Assembly: GCA_028289265.1 (NCBI GenBank)
Contig: JAQGGU010000100.1
Span: 1 to 16,670, forward strand
Length of the DNA stretch: 16,670 bases
Direction: 5' to 3'
Source: Candidatus Saccharimonadota bacterium
Lineage (GTDB): Bacteria > Patescibacteriota > Saccharimonadia > Saccharimonadales > UBA4665
The notes under the pieces were generated by a model. It ran no database searches. It was not told where the DNA came from and was given only the letters and a program-made list of their open reading frames with translations. Position 1 is the stretch's first letter. Every line of letters begins with the position of its first letter. Shown piece after piece: positions 1-7,102 of this stretch. Made by a program: the position numbers and the translations under genes.

Positions 1-1231
1 AACACTTGTCGGCACTGCGGCTGCGGATGGTACTTACGGCAAGAAGTCGCAGCTGAGCTTTGATATTAAGAACGCGCATCTTGAAAGTAAACCCTCTAAC
101 AAACTTGTTGGTGTTATCGGGGTAAGCGGCTTCGGTGAGAATATGGTATTTCGGGGCGACACAGTAGTGGTCCAGGGAAAACTACGAGAGGGCACCGGTT
201 CGCACCAGGGATGGATGAGCTTCGCGCAGCTGCAGGTGGCTGAGCGTGAGACTTCACTTCTGGAAAAAGTACGCCATGAGTTTGGGGCTGGTATGATGAC
301 AGCCTTGCCAGAGCCACTGGCATCTTTTGGTATGGGTATTTTGATCGGTCAGCGCAGTACGTTGCCCGATGAGGTATACCAGGATCTGTTGATGGTAGGA
401 CTGGTGCATATAATTGCTGTGTCCGGTTATAATCTGACCATTATCTTGCGGGCTTGCTGGCGACTGCTTGGCAACCGTTCGAAGTATCAGACGCTGATAT
501 TGTCGGTTGCACTCATTGGCACCTTTCTCCTAATCACTGGTGCTAGCGCCTCGATTGTGCGAGCTTCAATTATCAGCGGGCTGAGTATCGTGGCGTGGTA
601 TTATGGGCGAACTTTTAAACCAGTGACACTCATATTGTTGGCGGCGGCTATTACGGCATTCGCTAGTCCCTTATACCTATGGTCGGATCTTGGCTGGTAT
701 TTATCTTTCTTGGCTTTTTACGGCGTGCTTGTGCTAGCTCCGCAAATTCGTTATCGCTGGATTCCGGATAGATGGCGGGATTCTATGCTGCTCTGTATTG
801 CTCTTGAAAGTTTGTGCGCTGAAATTATGACGTTGCCACTTATTCTGTACATATTCGGGCAGATGTCGCATGTCAGTCTACTAGCCAATGTCGTTATAGC
901 GACATTCGTGCCAATTGCCATGCTTCTTGCTCTCCTGGCCGGCATAGCAGGTACCTTGCTCATGCCGGTCGTCGGTTGGGTGGCATGGCCAGCTGTCATC
1001 GTTTTGACTTACATGCTCGATGCGGCCCACCTACTAGCTAGTATCCCGGGAATATTCGTTGAGCACATAGGTTTCTCACTTGCTGCCATGGTGGGCATGT
1101 ATGCGGTAGTACTTGGCTTTAACCTCGCTCTACACTCGCGACTCAGGCGTAATCGTGCTATAATAACTGCATTAAACGAAGAACATACACTGCTCCAACC
1201 TTCTTATCAAAGTGCAGTGCCGACTCGCTAA
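1..1231 (+). CDS. comEC: ComEC/Rec2-type DNA uptake channel, 5'-truncated by window, no MBL domain
   Basis: This is the C-terminal 409 residues of a ComEC/Rec2 protein, the inner-membrane channel that admits single-stranded DNA during natural transformation. The frame is open from base 2, so the true start lies upstream of the window. The first ~75 residues look like the OB-fold-like DUF4131 region (GDTVVVQGKLREG). The competence domain follows, with its characteristic segment GILIGQRSTLPDEVYQDLL and the GLVHIIAVSGYNLT block at about nt 390-440, then a series of hydrophobic helices up to about nt 1130. The protein ends in a short basic tail at the TAA 1229-1231. Full-length family members usually carry a C-terminal metallo-beta-lactamase domain, and none follows here. 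The domain could be encoded elsewhere or be absent. The family call is firm; the activity of the short form is unknown. Confidence 0.93.
   Translation, partial: TLVGTAAADGTYGKKSQLSFDIKNAHLESKPSNKLVGVIGVSGFGENMVFRGDTVVVQGKLREGTGSHQGWMSFAQLQVAERETSLLEKVRHEFGAGMMTALPEPLASFGMGILIGQRSTLPDEVYQDLLMVGLVHIIAVSGYNLTIILRACWRLLGNRSKYQTLILSVALIGTFLLITGASASIVRASIISGLSIVAWYYGRTFKPVTLILLAAAITAFASPLYLWSDLGWYLSFLAFYGVLVLAPQIRYRWIPDRWRDSMLLCIALESLCAEIMTLPLILYIFGQMSHVSLLANVVIATFVPIAMLLALLAGIAGTLLMPVVGWVAWPAVIVLTYMLDAAHLLASIPGIFVEHIGFSLAAMVGMYAVVLGFNLALHSRLRRNRAIITALNEEHTLLQPSYQSAVPTR
1156..1164 (+). promoter_or_regulatory. Extended -10 promoter for yebC inside comEC
   Basis: TGCTATAAT is a perfect extended -10 element (TGn plus TATAAT) within the last codons of comEC. 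Transcription would start near 1171 and give yebC a leader of about 90 bases containing its Shine-Dalgarno site. No convincing -35 box was seen, which is usual for extended -10 promoters. The same TGC-plus-box arrangement recurs before ruvA and the PH-domain gene. Confidence 0.55.
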
Positions 1232-1259
1232 TACTTGCATAAACCACGGAGGAAAATAC

Positions 1260-1994
1260 ATGTCCGGACATTCTAAATGGTCAACAATCAAAAGAGAAAA
1301 GGGTGCAAAAGACGCGGCCCGCGGCGCGGTATTCACCAAGCTTGGCAATGCTATTGCTCTGGCAGCGCGTGGGGGTACTGACCCTGACATGAACTTTTCG
1401 CTGCGACTGGCTATTGATAAAGCCAAGGCAGCCAACATGCCTATGGCAAACATCCAGCGCGCCATCGACCGTATTAAGGATAAAAGTGCCGCGCAGGTCC
1501 AGGAGATTCTGTATGAAGGTTATGGGCCGGGCGGCGTCGCTATATTGGTTGAATGCGCGACCGACAACATAAACCGCACTTACCCGGAAGTCCGTTTGGC
1601 TTTTAGTAAGCACGGTGGCAATATTGCGGAGAAGGGTGCCGTTGCTTTTCAGTTTGACCACAAAGGAATGATACGAGTTCGGCACGTAGCAAACGATGAT
1701 CTTTTGATGGCGGCAATCGATGCTGGCGCCGAGGATGTCCAGGAAGAGGAAAATGGCGAATCGGTAGTTTATACTGAGGCAAAAGACCTCGCAAAGGTAC
1801 GAGATGCCCTGAAAGACGGTGGCCTTGAAATTGTGGAAGCCGAGTTAACCTATGTCCCAAACAATACAGTTGAGATCACTGACGAAGCTACTGCGGGTAA
1901 GATCATGCGTCTTATGGATGCGCTTGAAAGTCTCGACGATGTGTCGACGACACACGTCAACTTCGACATTGATGAGTCCCTAATAGCTGCTTAA
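1260..1994 (+). CDS. yebC: YebC/TACO1 family protein
   Basis: This 244-residue protein begins MSGHSKWSTIKREKGAKDAA, the signature N-terminus of the YebC/TACO1 family, and has the family's usual length. Members are cytosolic. They were long annotated as transcriptional regulators, and more recent work links them to translation, in particular relief of ribosome stalling at proline stretches. Which role applies here cannot be read from the sequence. The start at 1260 is chosen because GGAGG at 1248-1252 lies 7 bases upstream and the family alignment begins there; the upstream in-frame codons from 1212 overlap comEC and look non-coding. yebC next to ruvC-ruvA-ruvB is a common bacterial arrangement, but here a reverse-strand gene separates it from ruvC. 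Its TAA shares the bases TTAA (1991-1994) with the stop of that convergent gene. Confidence 0.96.
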   Translation: MSGHSKWSTIKREKGAKDAARGAVFTKLGNAIALAARGGTDPDMNFSLRLAIDKAKAANMPMANIQRAIDRIKDKSAAQVQEILYEGYGPGGVAILVECATDNINRTYPEVRLAFSKHGGNIAEKGAVAFQFDHKGMIRVRHVANDDLLMAAIDAGAEDVQEEENGESVVYTEAKDLAKVRDALKDGGLEIVEAELTYVPNNTVEITDEATAGKIMRLMDALESLDDVSTTHVNFDIDESLIAA

Positions 1995-3067
1995 TTTTGT
2001 TTGAGGCCACGGTGGAGAGTTTCGACTGCCTCACGGGCGAGTTGTCCATCTTTGGCTAGCAGGGCTATTTCGGCCGTACCGAGTATGACACCAGCTTTTA
2101 CGTAGTTATGACTACCGATCATTACGCCTTGGTCGCATGCCAGTAGCTTGGCATGCAGCTTCGGGTCATCACGGTTTAGCGCATGCTTGAAGAGTGCCTT
2201 TGGAAGTCGGGCTTTTTCCCTTAATATACTGACATGCTGTCCAAGTCCTCCTATGAGGCCGTGTTGGTTCGGATGGGCATATATTACTTCAACTTTGACG
2301 CCGCGGTTTATAGCTCTCAGTAAATGCTGCGCAGTAATGCTGTTCGGAAAAAATTGGCACGTAATGACAAGCCATTCCTGTGCACTATCAATAAGCTCCA
2401 AGGCTTCTTGAAAAATTAGTGAGCGACCCTTTTTCCCGGAGTCGATATATACATTGGTAACCTCATCTATGTTCAGACATCGGTCGATTCCCGCCATTGA
2501 TCGGCTGGTGTGCTTGCTATGAATAATGTTCTCCAACATTTTGTATAAGCGGTCACTGAAGTTTTTGTCGCGCCATCCAATCATGATATCTACCCAGTCC
2601 GCAGCTTGTAAGTTGCACCCCCCTAAAAATATTTGATCGTTTATGATTGCTGCTTTGATATGCGATCTGCCGCTGACGGGAATGTTTAGCGCTCTTTTTG
2701 GAATGTTCAGTATCTCTGTGTGTCCAGTGGGATAAGCTCTTATAGTTTCAAGCAGGGCAAGCTTGTGGCGATAAATCGGGTTAAGGCGTTTCGGCAATGT
2801 TTGTCTGCCCAGTAATGGGCCGGGCAAGTGGTAGGGGTTCAGTAAAAAGCTATGCGCATCGACTGCCAGGGTGACGTGTACGCCGCGGCTTGCGGCCGCC
2901 GTTAAAGCCTCTACAATCTCCGCTATCTCTGGTTCGGTGGGCTCAAAAGTCATGCTCATGAGTAGTACACGGTCACCCTTTTTTGTGCTCTTGATTTGAC
3001 TAACTAGCTCAGTACGATACTCGATATGGGTATGAAATTTGAAAATATCGTTGGCACGGCTATCCAT
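1991..3067 (-). CDS. Phospholipase D-like (cardiolipin synthase-type) protein
   Basis: This 358-residue protein has two phospholipase D (HKD) half-sites. The second is canonical: H305, K307 and D312, followed by GSHN (318-321). The first has H136 and K138, but N143 stands where the family aspartate usually lies, with D144 next to it, followed by GGCN (149-152). Enzymes of this superfamily use one histidine of each half-site for transphosphatidylation or phosphodiester cleavage. Cardiolipin synthase-like enzymes are the closest general class, and nucleases belong to the same fold. There is no signal peptide or obvious transmembrane helix, so it is probably cytosolic or membrane-peripheral. The ATG at 3065-3067 has no Shine-Dalgarno but is preceded by a -10-like box at leaderless distance. 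It lies divergent to ruvC and convergent with yebC. The substrate is not determinable. Confidence 0.82.
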   Translation of the reverse strand: MDSRANDIFKFHTHIEYRTELVSQIKSTKKGDRVLLMSMTFEPTEPEIAEIVEALTAAASRGVHVTLAVDAHSFLLNPYHLPGPLLGRQTLPKRLNPIYRHKLALLETIRAYPTGHTEILNIPKRALNIPVSGRSHIKAAIINDQIFLGGCNLQAADWVDIMIGWRDKNFSDRLYKMLENIIHSKHTSRSMAGIDRCLNIDEVTNVYIDSGKKGRSLIFQEALELIDSAQEWLVITCQFFPNSITAQHLLRAINRGVKVEVIYAHPNQHGLIGGLGQHVSILREKARLPKALFKHALNRDDPKLHAKLLACDQGVMIGSHNYVKAGVILGTAEIALLAKDGQLAREAVETLHRGLKQN

Positions 3068-3072
3068 CAGCC

Positions 3073-3088
3073 ATACTATACTATAGAT
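3073..3088. promoter_or_regulatory. Overlapping divergent -10 boxes for ruvC and the PLD-like gene
   Basis: On the plus strand TATACT (3077-3082) ends six bases before the ruvC ATG at 3089. On the minus strand TATAGT (3080-3075) ends seven bases before the phospholipase D-like ATG at 3067. The two boxes share bases 3077-3080. An alternative plus-strand reading is TTGGCA (3051-3056), a 17-base spacer and TACTAT (3074-3079). Either way the predicted transcription starts fall on or within a few bases of the two start codons. This is pattern-based only. Confidence 0.5.
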
Positions 3089-3565
3089 ATGCAGAGAATT
3101 TTGGGGATTGATCCGGGTACGGGAATATTGGGGTTTGGTGTCATCGATATTGATAGGAACGGTCCCGTATTGGTAGATGCCGGTGTTATCCGTACTCCTA
3201 TCAAAGAAGACGATGCTGTGCGGCTAGTGACTATTTATGACGAACTGACAGAGATCATAAAACTCAACAAGCCCACTATCATGTCGGTCGAAAAACTTTT
3301 TTTCTCTCGTAATGTGACAACAGCTATGACCGTCTCTCAGGCCCGCGGCGTCGTACTTCTCTGCGGAATGCAAGCCGGCATGACGATCCATGAGTACACA
3401 CCGATGCAAATCAAGCAGGCAACTACCGGTTACGGCAATGCTGATAAAAAGCAGATGCAGGAGATGGTCCGCATCATCTTAAAACTCAAAGAAGTCCCAA
3501 AGCCCGATGATGCGGCCGATGCCCTCGCAGCAGCTATCACCCATGGCATGACGATGAGGGTATAG
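3089..3565 (+). CDS. ruvC: Holliday junction endonuclease RuvC
   Basis: RuvC is the dimeric nuclease that cuts Holliday junctions symmetrically in complex with RuvAB. The 158-residue protein starts MQRILGIDPGTGILGFGVID and shows the four acidic metal-binding residues expected of the family: D8, E68 (in SVEKLFF), D141 and D144 (in PDDAADALA). Its length is normal. The start at 3089 is chosen because the family begins with this short strand before IDPGT; the in-frame ATG at 3026 would add 21 residues that overlap the divergent gene. There is no Shine-Dalgarno, and a -10 box ends six bases upstream, so the mRNA may be leaderless. ruvA follows 25 bases downstream. Confidence 0.97.
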   Translation: MQRILGIDPGTGILGFGVIDIDRNGPVLVDAGVIRTPIKEDDAVRLVTIYDELTEIIKLNKPTIMSVEKLFFSRNVTTAMTVSQARGVVLLCGMQAGMTIHEYTPMQIKQATTGYGNADKKQMQEMVRIILKLKEVPKPDDAADALAAAITHGMTMRV

Positions 3566-3575
3566 TCGCTCCCGA

Positions 3576-3590
3576 TGCTACAATAGGGTA
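3576..3590 (+). promoter_or_regulatory. Extended -10 promoter giving a leaderless ruvA mRNA
   Basis: TGCTACAAT (3576-3584) is an extended -10 element in the 25-base gap after ruvC. Only AGGGTA separates it from the ruvA ATG at 3591, so the expected start site, about 7 bases past the box, is the A of the start codon. No -35 box is visible. AGGG at 3585-3588 is too close to the ATG to act as a normal ribosome-binding site. Confidence 0.55.
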
Positions 3591-4169
3591 ATGATTGCGA
3601 CTTTAAATGGTGTAGTTTCAGAGCATCTCAAGGGTATGGTGGTTCTTGATGTTCGTGGCGTGGGATATGGCTTGCAGGTAACTACCGAGGACATGGGACG
3701 CTTGGCTTCTGGCCAAACAGCCAAATTGTACGTGTATGAGCACATTCGCGAGCAGGCGCATGACCTCTATGGATTCGTATCGCTTGATACCAAGCAGCTA
3801 TTTGAGCAGTTGCTTGATGTAAACGGCGTCGGTCCAAAAATGGCATTGAATATTCTCAGCATAGGTAACGGCTCAGAAGTGCGTATTGCCATTGCGGGCG
3901 GAGATACGAAATTTATCTCCCAGGCTCAGGGTGTGGGCAAGCGTGTCGCCGAAAGAGTAGTCGTAGAGCTGAAAGATAAAGTTGGTCTTGAAGGTGTAGA
4001 CCTCAGCACGACAGGTATACTGCAAGGCGAGAGTCTACTCATGAAAGACGAAGCCGTTGAAGCTTTAGTCAGCCTTGGCTATTCTCCTCAAGATGCTGCA
4101 ACAGCGTTACAGAACATTGACTCTAGTTTGCCCACAGAAGAACGTATTACTCTTGCTCTCAGGGGCTAG
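3591..4169 (+). CDS. ruvA: Holliday junction branch migration protein RuvA
   Basis: RuvA is the tetrameric junction-binding subunit that loads RuvB hexamers on the two opposite arms. The 192-residue sequence shows the N-terminal OB-fold domain (1-62), then two helix-hairpin-helix motifs around LLDVNGVGPKMAL (74-86) and AQGVGKRVAERV (112-123). The C-terminal three-helix domain that contacts RuvB is at about 152-192, after a flexible linker. Length and domain order match the family. The start is the ATG at 3591, directly behind a -10 box and without a usable Shine-Dalgarno. Confidence 0.97.
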   Translation: MIATLNGVVSEHLKGMVVLDVRGVGYGLQVTTEDMGRLASGQTAKLYVYEHIREQAHDLYGFVSLDTKQLFEQLLDVNGVGPKMALNILSIGNGSEVRIAIAGGDTKFISQAQGVGKRVAERVVVELKDKVGLEGVDLSTTGILQGESLLMKDEAVEALVSLGYSPQDAATALQNIDSSLPTEERITLALRG

Positions 4170-4188
4170 CGTTGGGCATTACACCGCA

Positions 4189-4230
4189 AGCGTAAGCAAA
4201 AATTAGCCGGTTACGCTATAATAGTATCTA
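4189..4230 (+). promoter_or_regulatory. ruvB promoter with an upstream inverted repeat
   Basis: TATAAT (4217-4222) lies eight bases before the ruvB GTG at 4231, again close to leaderless spacing. Immediately upstream is an inverted repeat, AGCGTAA (4189-4195) and TTACGCT (4211-4217), whose right arm touches the first base of the -10 box. It could be an operator or a hairpin in read-through RNA from ruvA. No -35 box is apparent. Confidence 0.45.
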
Positions 4231-5259
4231 GTGATAGATCGAATTGTTAATACGGGTATAGATGAAGTAGAAGCGGAAGTCGAGCAGGAGCTCGAGAATA
4301 CACTGCGCCCTAAAGACTTTGAGAATTACATCGGACAAGACCGGTTGAAGCAAAACCTGCAGCTAGCCATAGAGGCAGCTAAGAAGCGTGGGGAGCCGCT
4401 AGACCATATTTTACTGTATGGACCTCCAGGGCTTGGTAAGACGACTATGGCGAGCGTCATCGCGCATGAGATGGGCTCACAGATCCGCATCACCAGCGGG
4501 CCGGCCGTAGAGCGGGCAGGGGATCTTGCCAGCTTGCTTACAAACTTACAGGACGGCGACATATTGTTCATTGATGAAATCCACCGCCTGCACCGTACAG
4601 TCGAAGAAGTACTTTACAGCGCTATGGAAGATTTCAAACTCGATATCATGATCGGTAAGGGACCTAGTGCCCGCAGTCTTCGGCTTGACCTGCCGAAGTT
4701 TACCATCATCGGGGCGACCACGCGTGCCGGCGCGCTGTCAGCACCGCTCCGCGACCGTTTTGGCATGATCCACCGCCTGGAATTTTATAACCACGACCAG
4801 ATCGGTCAGATTATAGAACGGGCGGCAGATATTCTAAACGTAAAGATACACCCGGAGGCAGCAACAGAACTGGCGAAACGCTCCCGGCTGACACCTCGTA
4901 TTGCCAACCGCCTCCTTAAGCGTGTGCGTGACTTCGCGGACGTCAATGGCGACGGAATTATTGATACTTCTATTAGTAAACAAGCGCTTATATTACTCGA
5001 TGTCGACGACCTCGGACTTGACCCGGCTGACCGCATATTGCTCATGGCGATCATTGAAAATTATAAAGGTGGACCGGTTGGCGTCGAGACCATTGCCGCA
5101 CTTACCGCCGAAGAGCGAACTACCATAGAAGACTTCATCGAGCCCTATTTGATGCAGATCGGTCTATTAGAACGAACTCCGCGCGGCCGCAAGGTGACCC
5201 ATAAGGCCTATAAGCACCTCAACCGTACACCAGAACCTTCACAGGATTCCTTGCTATAA
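4231..5259 (+). CDS. ruvB: Holliday junction branch migration ATPase RuvB
   Basis: RuvB is the hexameric AAA+ motor that drives branch migration of Holliday junctions. The 342-residue protein has Walker A GPPGLGKT (64-71), Walker B with DEIH (115-118), sensor 1 in GATTRAG (161-167) and the arginine-finger segment PLRDRFG with R174. The winged-helix DNA-binding domain is C-terminal (about 265-335, ending near [16 protein letters not shown]). Length is typical. The start is GTG; the next region is a non-conserved acidic N-terminus, so a slightly later start cannot be excluded, but the -10 box position favours 4231. The stop codon TAA (5257-5259) lies within the promoter of the next gene. Confidence 0.96.
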   Translation: MIDRIVNTGIDEVEAEVEQELENTLRPKDFENYIGQDRLKQNLQLAIEAAKKRGEPLDHILLYGPPGLGKTTMASVIAHEMGSQIRITSGPAVERAGDLASLLTNLQDGDILFIDEIHRLHRTVEEVLYSAMEDFKLDIMIGKGPSARSLRLDLPKFTIIGATTRAGALSAPLRDRFGMIHRLEFYNHDQIGQIIERAADILNVKIHPEAATELAKRSRLTPRIANRLLKRVRDFADVNGDGIIDTSISKQALILLDVDDLGLDPADRILLMAIIENYKGGPVGVETIAALTAEERTTIEDFIEPYLMQIGLLERTPRGRKVTHKAYKHLNRTPEPSQDSLL

Positions 5260-5260
5260 T
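5252..5260 (+). promoter_or_regulatory. Extended -10 promoter of the PH-domain gene, inside the ruvB 3' end
   Basis: TGCTATAAT is a perfect extended -10 that includes the ruvB stop codon. The next start codon is at 5270, nine bases past the box, so the expected leader is only about 0-3 bases. AAGGA (5263-5267) is present but only two bases from the ATG, too close for normal initiation. Confidence 0.55.
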
Positions 5261-5269
5261 GTAAGGATT

Positions 5270-6028
5270 ATGAATCCTAACGATCAACAAAACCAACCAC
5301 CTCAACAACCCCAAGGCCAACCTATGGGATACTCACAGGAACAAAATCCTGTATATCCTCAAGAAGGACAAGTTCAGCATAGCCCACAACAGTACGTGTA
5401 TGTGACTCGTCCGCACGAACCGCTCCAACCGGTATTAAGCGAGGAACAGAAGCGAAAGCATGAAGCATCAAAGAAAAAGTATCCTTTCCTTAATCTCAGT
5501 GAAGGTGAATTTGTCATTAGCGCAGTCGACCGGCACTTTATAGGTTTATTCCAGATATGGGCTGTGGTGGGTACGGTGATTGCCCTTTTATTTTTGTCTA
5601 CGTATGCTTTTGCCGGAGGAGCGTTCACTGACGAAACTGGTCAGCCCATCCTTTCGCCGGCAGTAATGGCTATCCCCGCCATATTACTTACCGCGTTGGC
5701 GCTGCTCTTCGGCTTTGTCGCTACCAGTATCTATAACGCCAATAAATTCTTTTTGACCAATGAAAGTGTTATCCAGTTGATCCAGGTAGGCCTCTTTTCG
5801 AAGCGCGAGCAAACGGTGAGCCTAGCCAATATCGAAGACGCCAGCTATAACCAACACGGGATCGTGCCCCACATGTTCAATTATGGCTTACTACGGCTGT
5901 CAACTGAAGGGGACGAGACGACATATCGCTTTAACTATGCCAGTCGTCCGCAAAAACAGATCGCTATTCTCAATAACGCCGTTGAGGCGTTCAAGAACGG
6001 TCGCCCAGTCAGCGGCAACGACGACTAG
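5270..6028 (+). CDS. PH domain-containing membrane protein with Pro/Gln-rich N-terminus
   Basis: This is a 252-residue protein of unknown cellular role. Residues 1-45 are rich in proline, glutamine and asparagine and probably disordered. A basic stretch follows (60-70), then two hydrophobic helices at about 92-115 and 130-153. The C-terminal part (about 155-245) reads NANKFFLTNESVIQLIQVGLF and FSKREQTVSLANIEDASYNQ, which resembles the bacterial PH (DUF304/YdbT-like) domain of membrane proteins. The N-terminal tail and the PH domain are probably on the cytoplasmic side. It follows ruvB by 10 bases but has its own extended -10 box. Similar PH-domain membrane proteins are common hypothetical genes, and no function should be assigned. 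Confidence 0.8.
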   Translation: MNPNDQQNQPPQQPQGQPMGYSQEQNPVYPQEGQVQHSPQQYVYVTRPHEPLQPVLSEEQKRKHEASKKKYPFLNLSEGEFVISAVDRHFIGLFQIWAVVGTVIALLFLSTYAFAGGAFTDETGQPILSPAVMAIPAILLTALALLFGFVATSIYNANKFFLTNESVIQLIQVGLFSKREQTVSLANIEDASYNQHGIVPHMFNYGLLRLSTEGDETTYRFNYASRPQKQIAILNNAVEAFKNGRPVSGNDD

Positions 6029-6197
6029 GAACGAACCTTCAAATACGGTACGTCTTAGGCGTGCATCATCGACCCCGCTTCGTTGCCCTATTTCCATACG
6101 GTTCCGGGCCATCGACTGATTTCCATCCCGAGCTATGGTTATGTAAACAAGTTTTTAGGTTTTTCTTGTATAGTTATGCCGTTTATATGGCTCTAAC
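6029..6197. other. Convergent intergenic gap, no feature recognised
   Basis: This 169-base gap separates the PH-domain gene from the end of the pilus operon on the other strand. A weak stem ACAAG/CTTGT (about 6149-6171) with T-rich loop arms is present but is not a convincing terminator. No tRNA cloverleaf or good ORF was found. Confidence 0.5.
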
Positions 6198-6497
6198 TCA
6201 TTCTTGGAAAGGGTTGCTGCGGGCTTCATCGAACAGTGTCTGTACGCTGACACTGTTGTCGTCGAGCCGTTCCATTTTTTGTACGACATCTTCATCTACT
6301 TTTGGGACACCAACTGTCTTTAGTTCTGCGGCGACTGCGGCTTGGTCCGGTTCTGTCTTCAGTAGTCCGACTATGCGCCATCCGAGAAAACCGTAGATCG
6401 CTATAAGGAAGAGTACAAAAATAGCGGGAGCATTCTTCCGGATGATATGCAGGTAATGTTTGATTTGTTCAGTAGGTGCGTGGATTGCAGTTTTCAT
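6198..6497 (-). CDS. Small single-pass membrane protein at the end of the pilMNO operon
   Basis: I do not recognise this 99-residue protein. It has a cytoplasmic-type N-terminus with several positive residues, one strong transmembrane helix at about 24-45 (PAIFVLFLIAIYGFLGWRIV), and an acidic, probably external C-terminal half (VDEDVVQKMERLDD). Its ATG overlaps the pilO stop in ATGA (6497-6494), so it is almost certainly translated with pilO and belongs to the pilus assembly set. Its position is where Gram-negative pil operons carry pilP, but it has no lipobox and no visible PilP domain, so homology is not claimed. It may be a lineage-specific partner of the PilMNO platform. Confidence 0.8.
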   Translation of the reverse strand: MKTAIHAPTEQIKHYLHIIRKNAPAIFVLFLIAIYGFLGWRIVGLLKTEPDQAAVAAELKTVGVPKVDEDVVQKMERLDDNSVSVQTLFDEARSNPFQE

Positions 6498-7102
6498 GGC
6501 TTTATATATTTATCTACGGTTAGAGTAAACGACAGTGTGTTGCGATTTTGAGGGGAGGGCTGGAGGACGATGCTGCTGACTTGGGCTGTTCGGCGATTTT
6601 GCTCAAGCCGGCTCAGGAAGTTTATAAACTGACTATATGAAACTGGCGCAGATGCATCCTGGCTGATGGTAATAGGCAGCAGATATAAACCTGGATTGCC
6701 GGAGACTGGAGTGAGCTGAGTGAGGTTGGAGGCTCCCCCGGCCGTCGGTTTTGCCCCTGGTGTCGAACCAAGCGTGGAAGCAGGAAAAGTTATGGAACTC
6801 GGGCGCATGCCGCTGTCGCTGGCCAGCTTAACAATCTCACGGACAGTCTCTGCTTGGTCTTTGTCCTGAGGCACGATGGTCTTAGCAATCCTCTCAAGCG
6901 AGCTATACTTTTCAACGTCTTTTTTGGCTTTTGCTAAGCCTACTTTTTCCTCTTCAAGGACTTCATGTTTTAGCTTTAGGGCATTTAGTGTGTCCGCTTG
7001 TTTTTGCAGGACGGTACTGGCTGCATATGCGCCGCCAATGATGGCCAGAACGAGCGCGGCAAGGGCCCCTATCATGATGTAGGAAACGCGCTTACTGTTC
7101 AT
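6494..7102 (-). CDS. pilO: Type IV pilus assembly protein PilO
   Basis: PilO pairs with PilN in the inner-membrane alignment complex of type IV pili. The 202-residue protein has a short cytoplasmic N-terminus, a transmembrane helix at about 8-28, a coiled-coil-like stretch (about 30-65, ALKLKHEVLEEEKVGLAKAK), a Gly/Pro/Thr-rich linker (about 108-125) and a C-terminal ferredoxin-like domain containing PVSYSQFINFLSRLEQNRRT. This arrangement matches PilO. The start ATG overlaps the pilN stop (ATGA, 7102-7099), and GGAGGA lies just upstream. The family call rests on architecture and neighbours more than on a diagnostic motif. Confidence 0.85.
   Translation of the reverse strand: MNSKRVSYIMIGALAALVLAIIGGAYAASTVLQKQADTLNALKLKHEVLEEEKVGLAKAKKDVEKYSSLERIAKTIVPQDKDQAETVREIVKLASDSGMRPSSITFPASTLGSTPGAKPTAGGASNLTQLTPVSGNPGLYLLPITISQDASAPVSYSQFINFLSRLEQNRRTAQVSSIVLQPSPQNRNTLSFTLTVDKYIKP

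Noticed and set aside
3026..3088. Upstream ATG at 3026 as the ruvC start
   Set aside because: It would add 21 residues before the conserved first strand, overlap the divergent gene and bypass the promoter.
6029..6130. Possible tRNA suggested by a GGTTCG-like string on the minus strand near 6031-6040
   Set aside because: The flanking bases do not form a T-arm stem and no acceptor or anticodon arm could be drawn.
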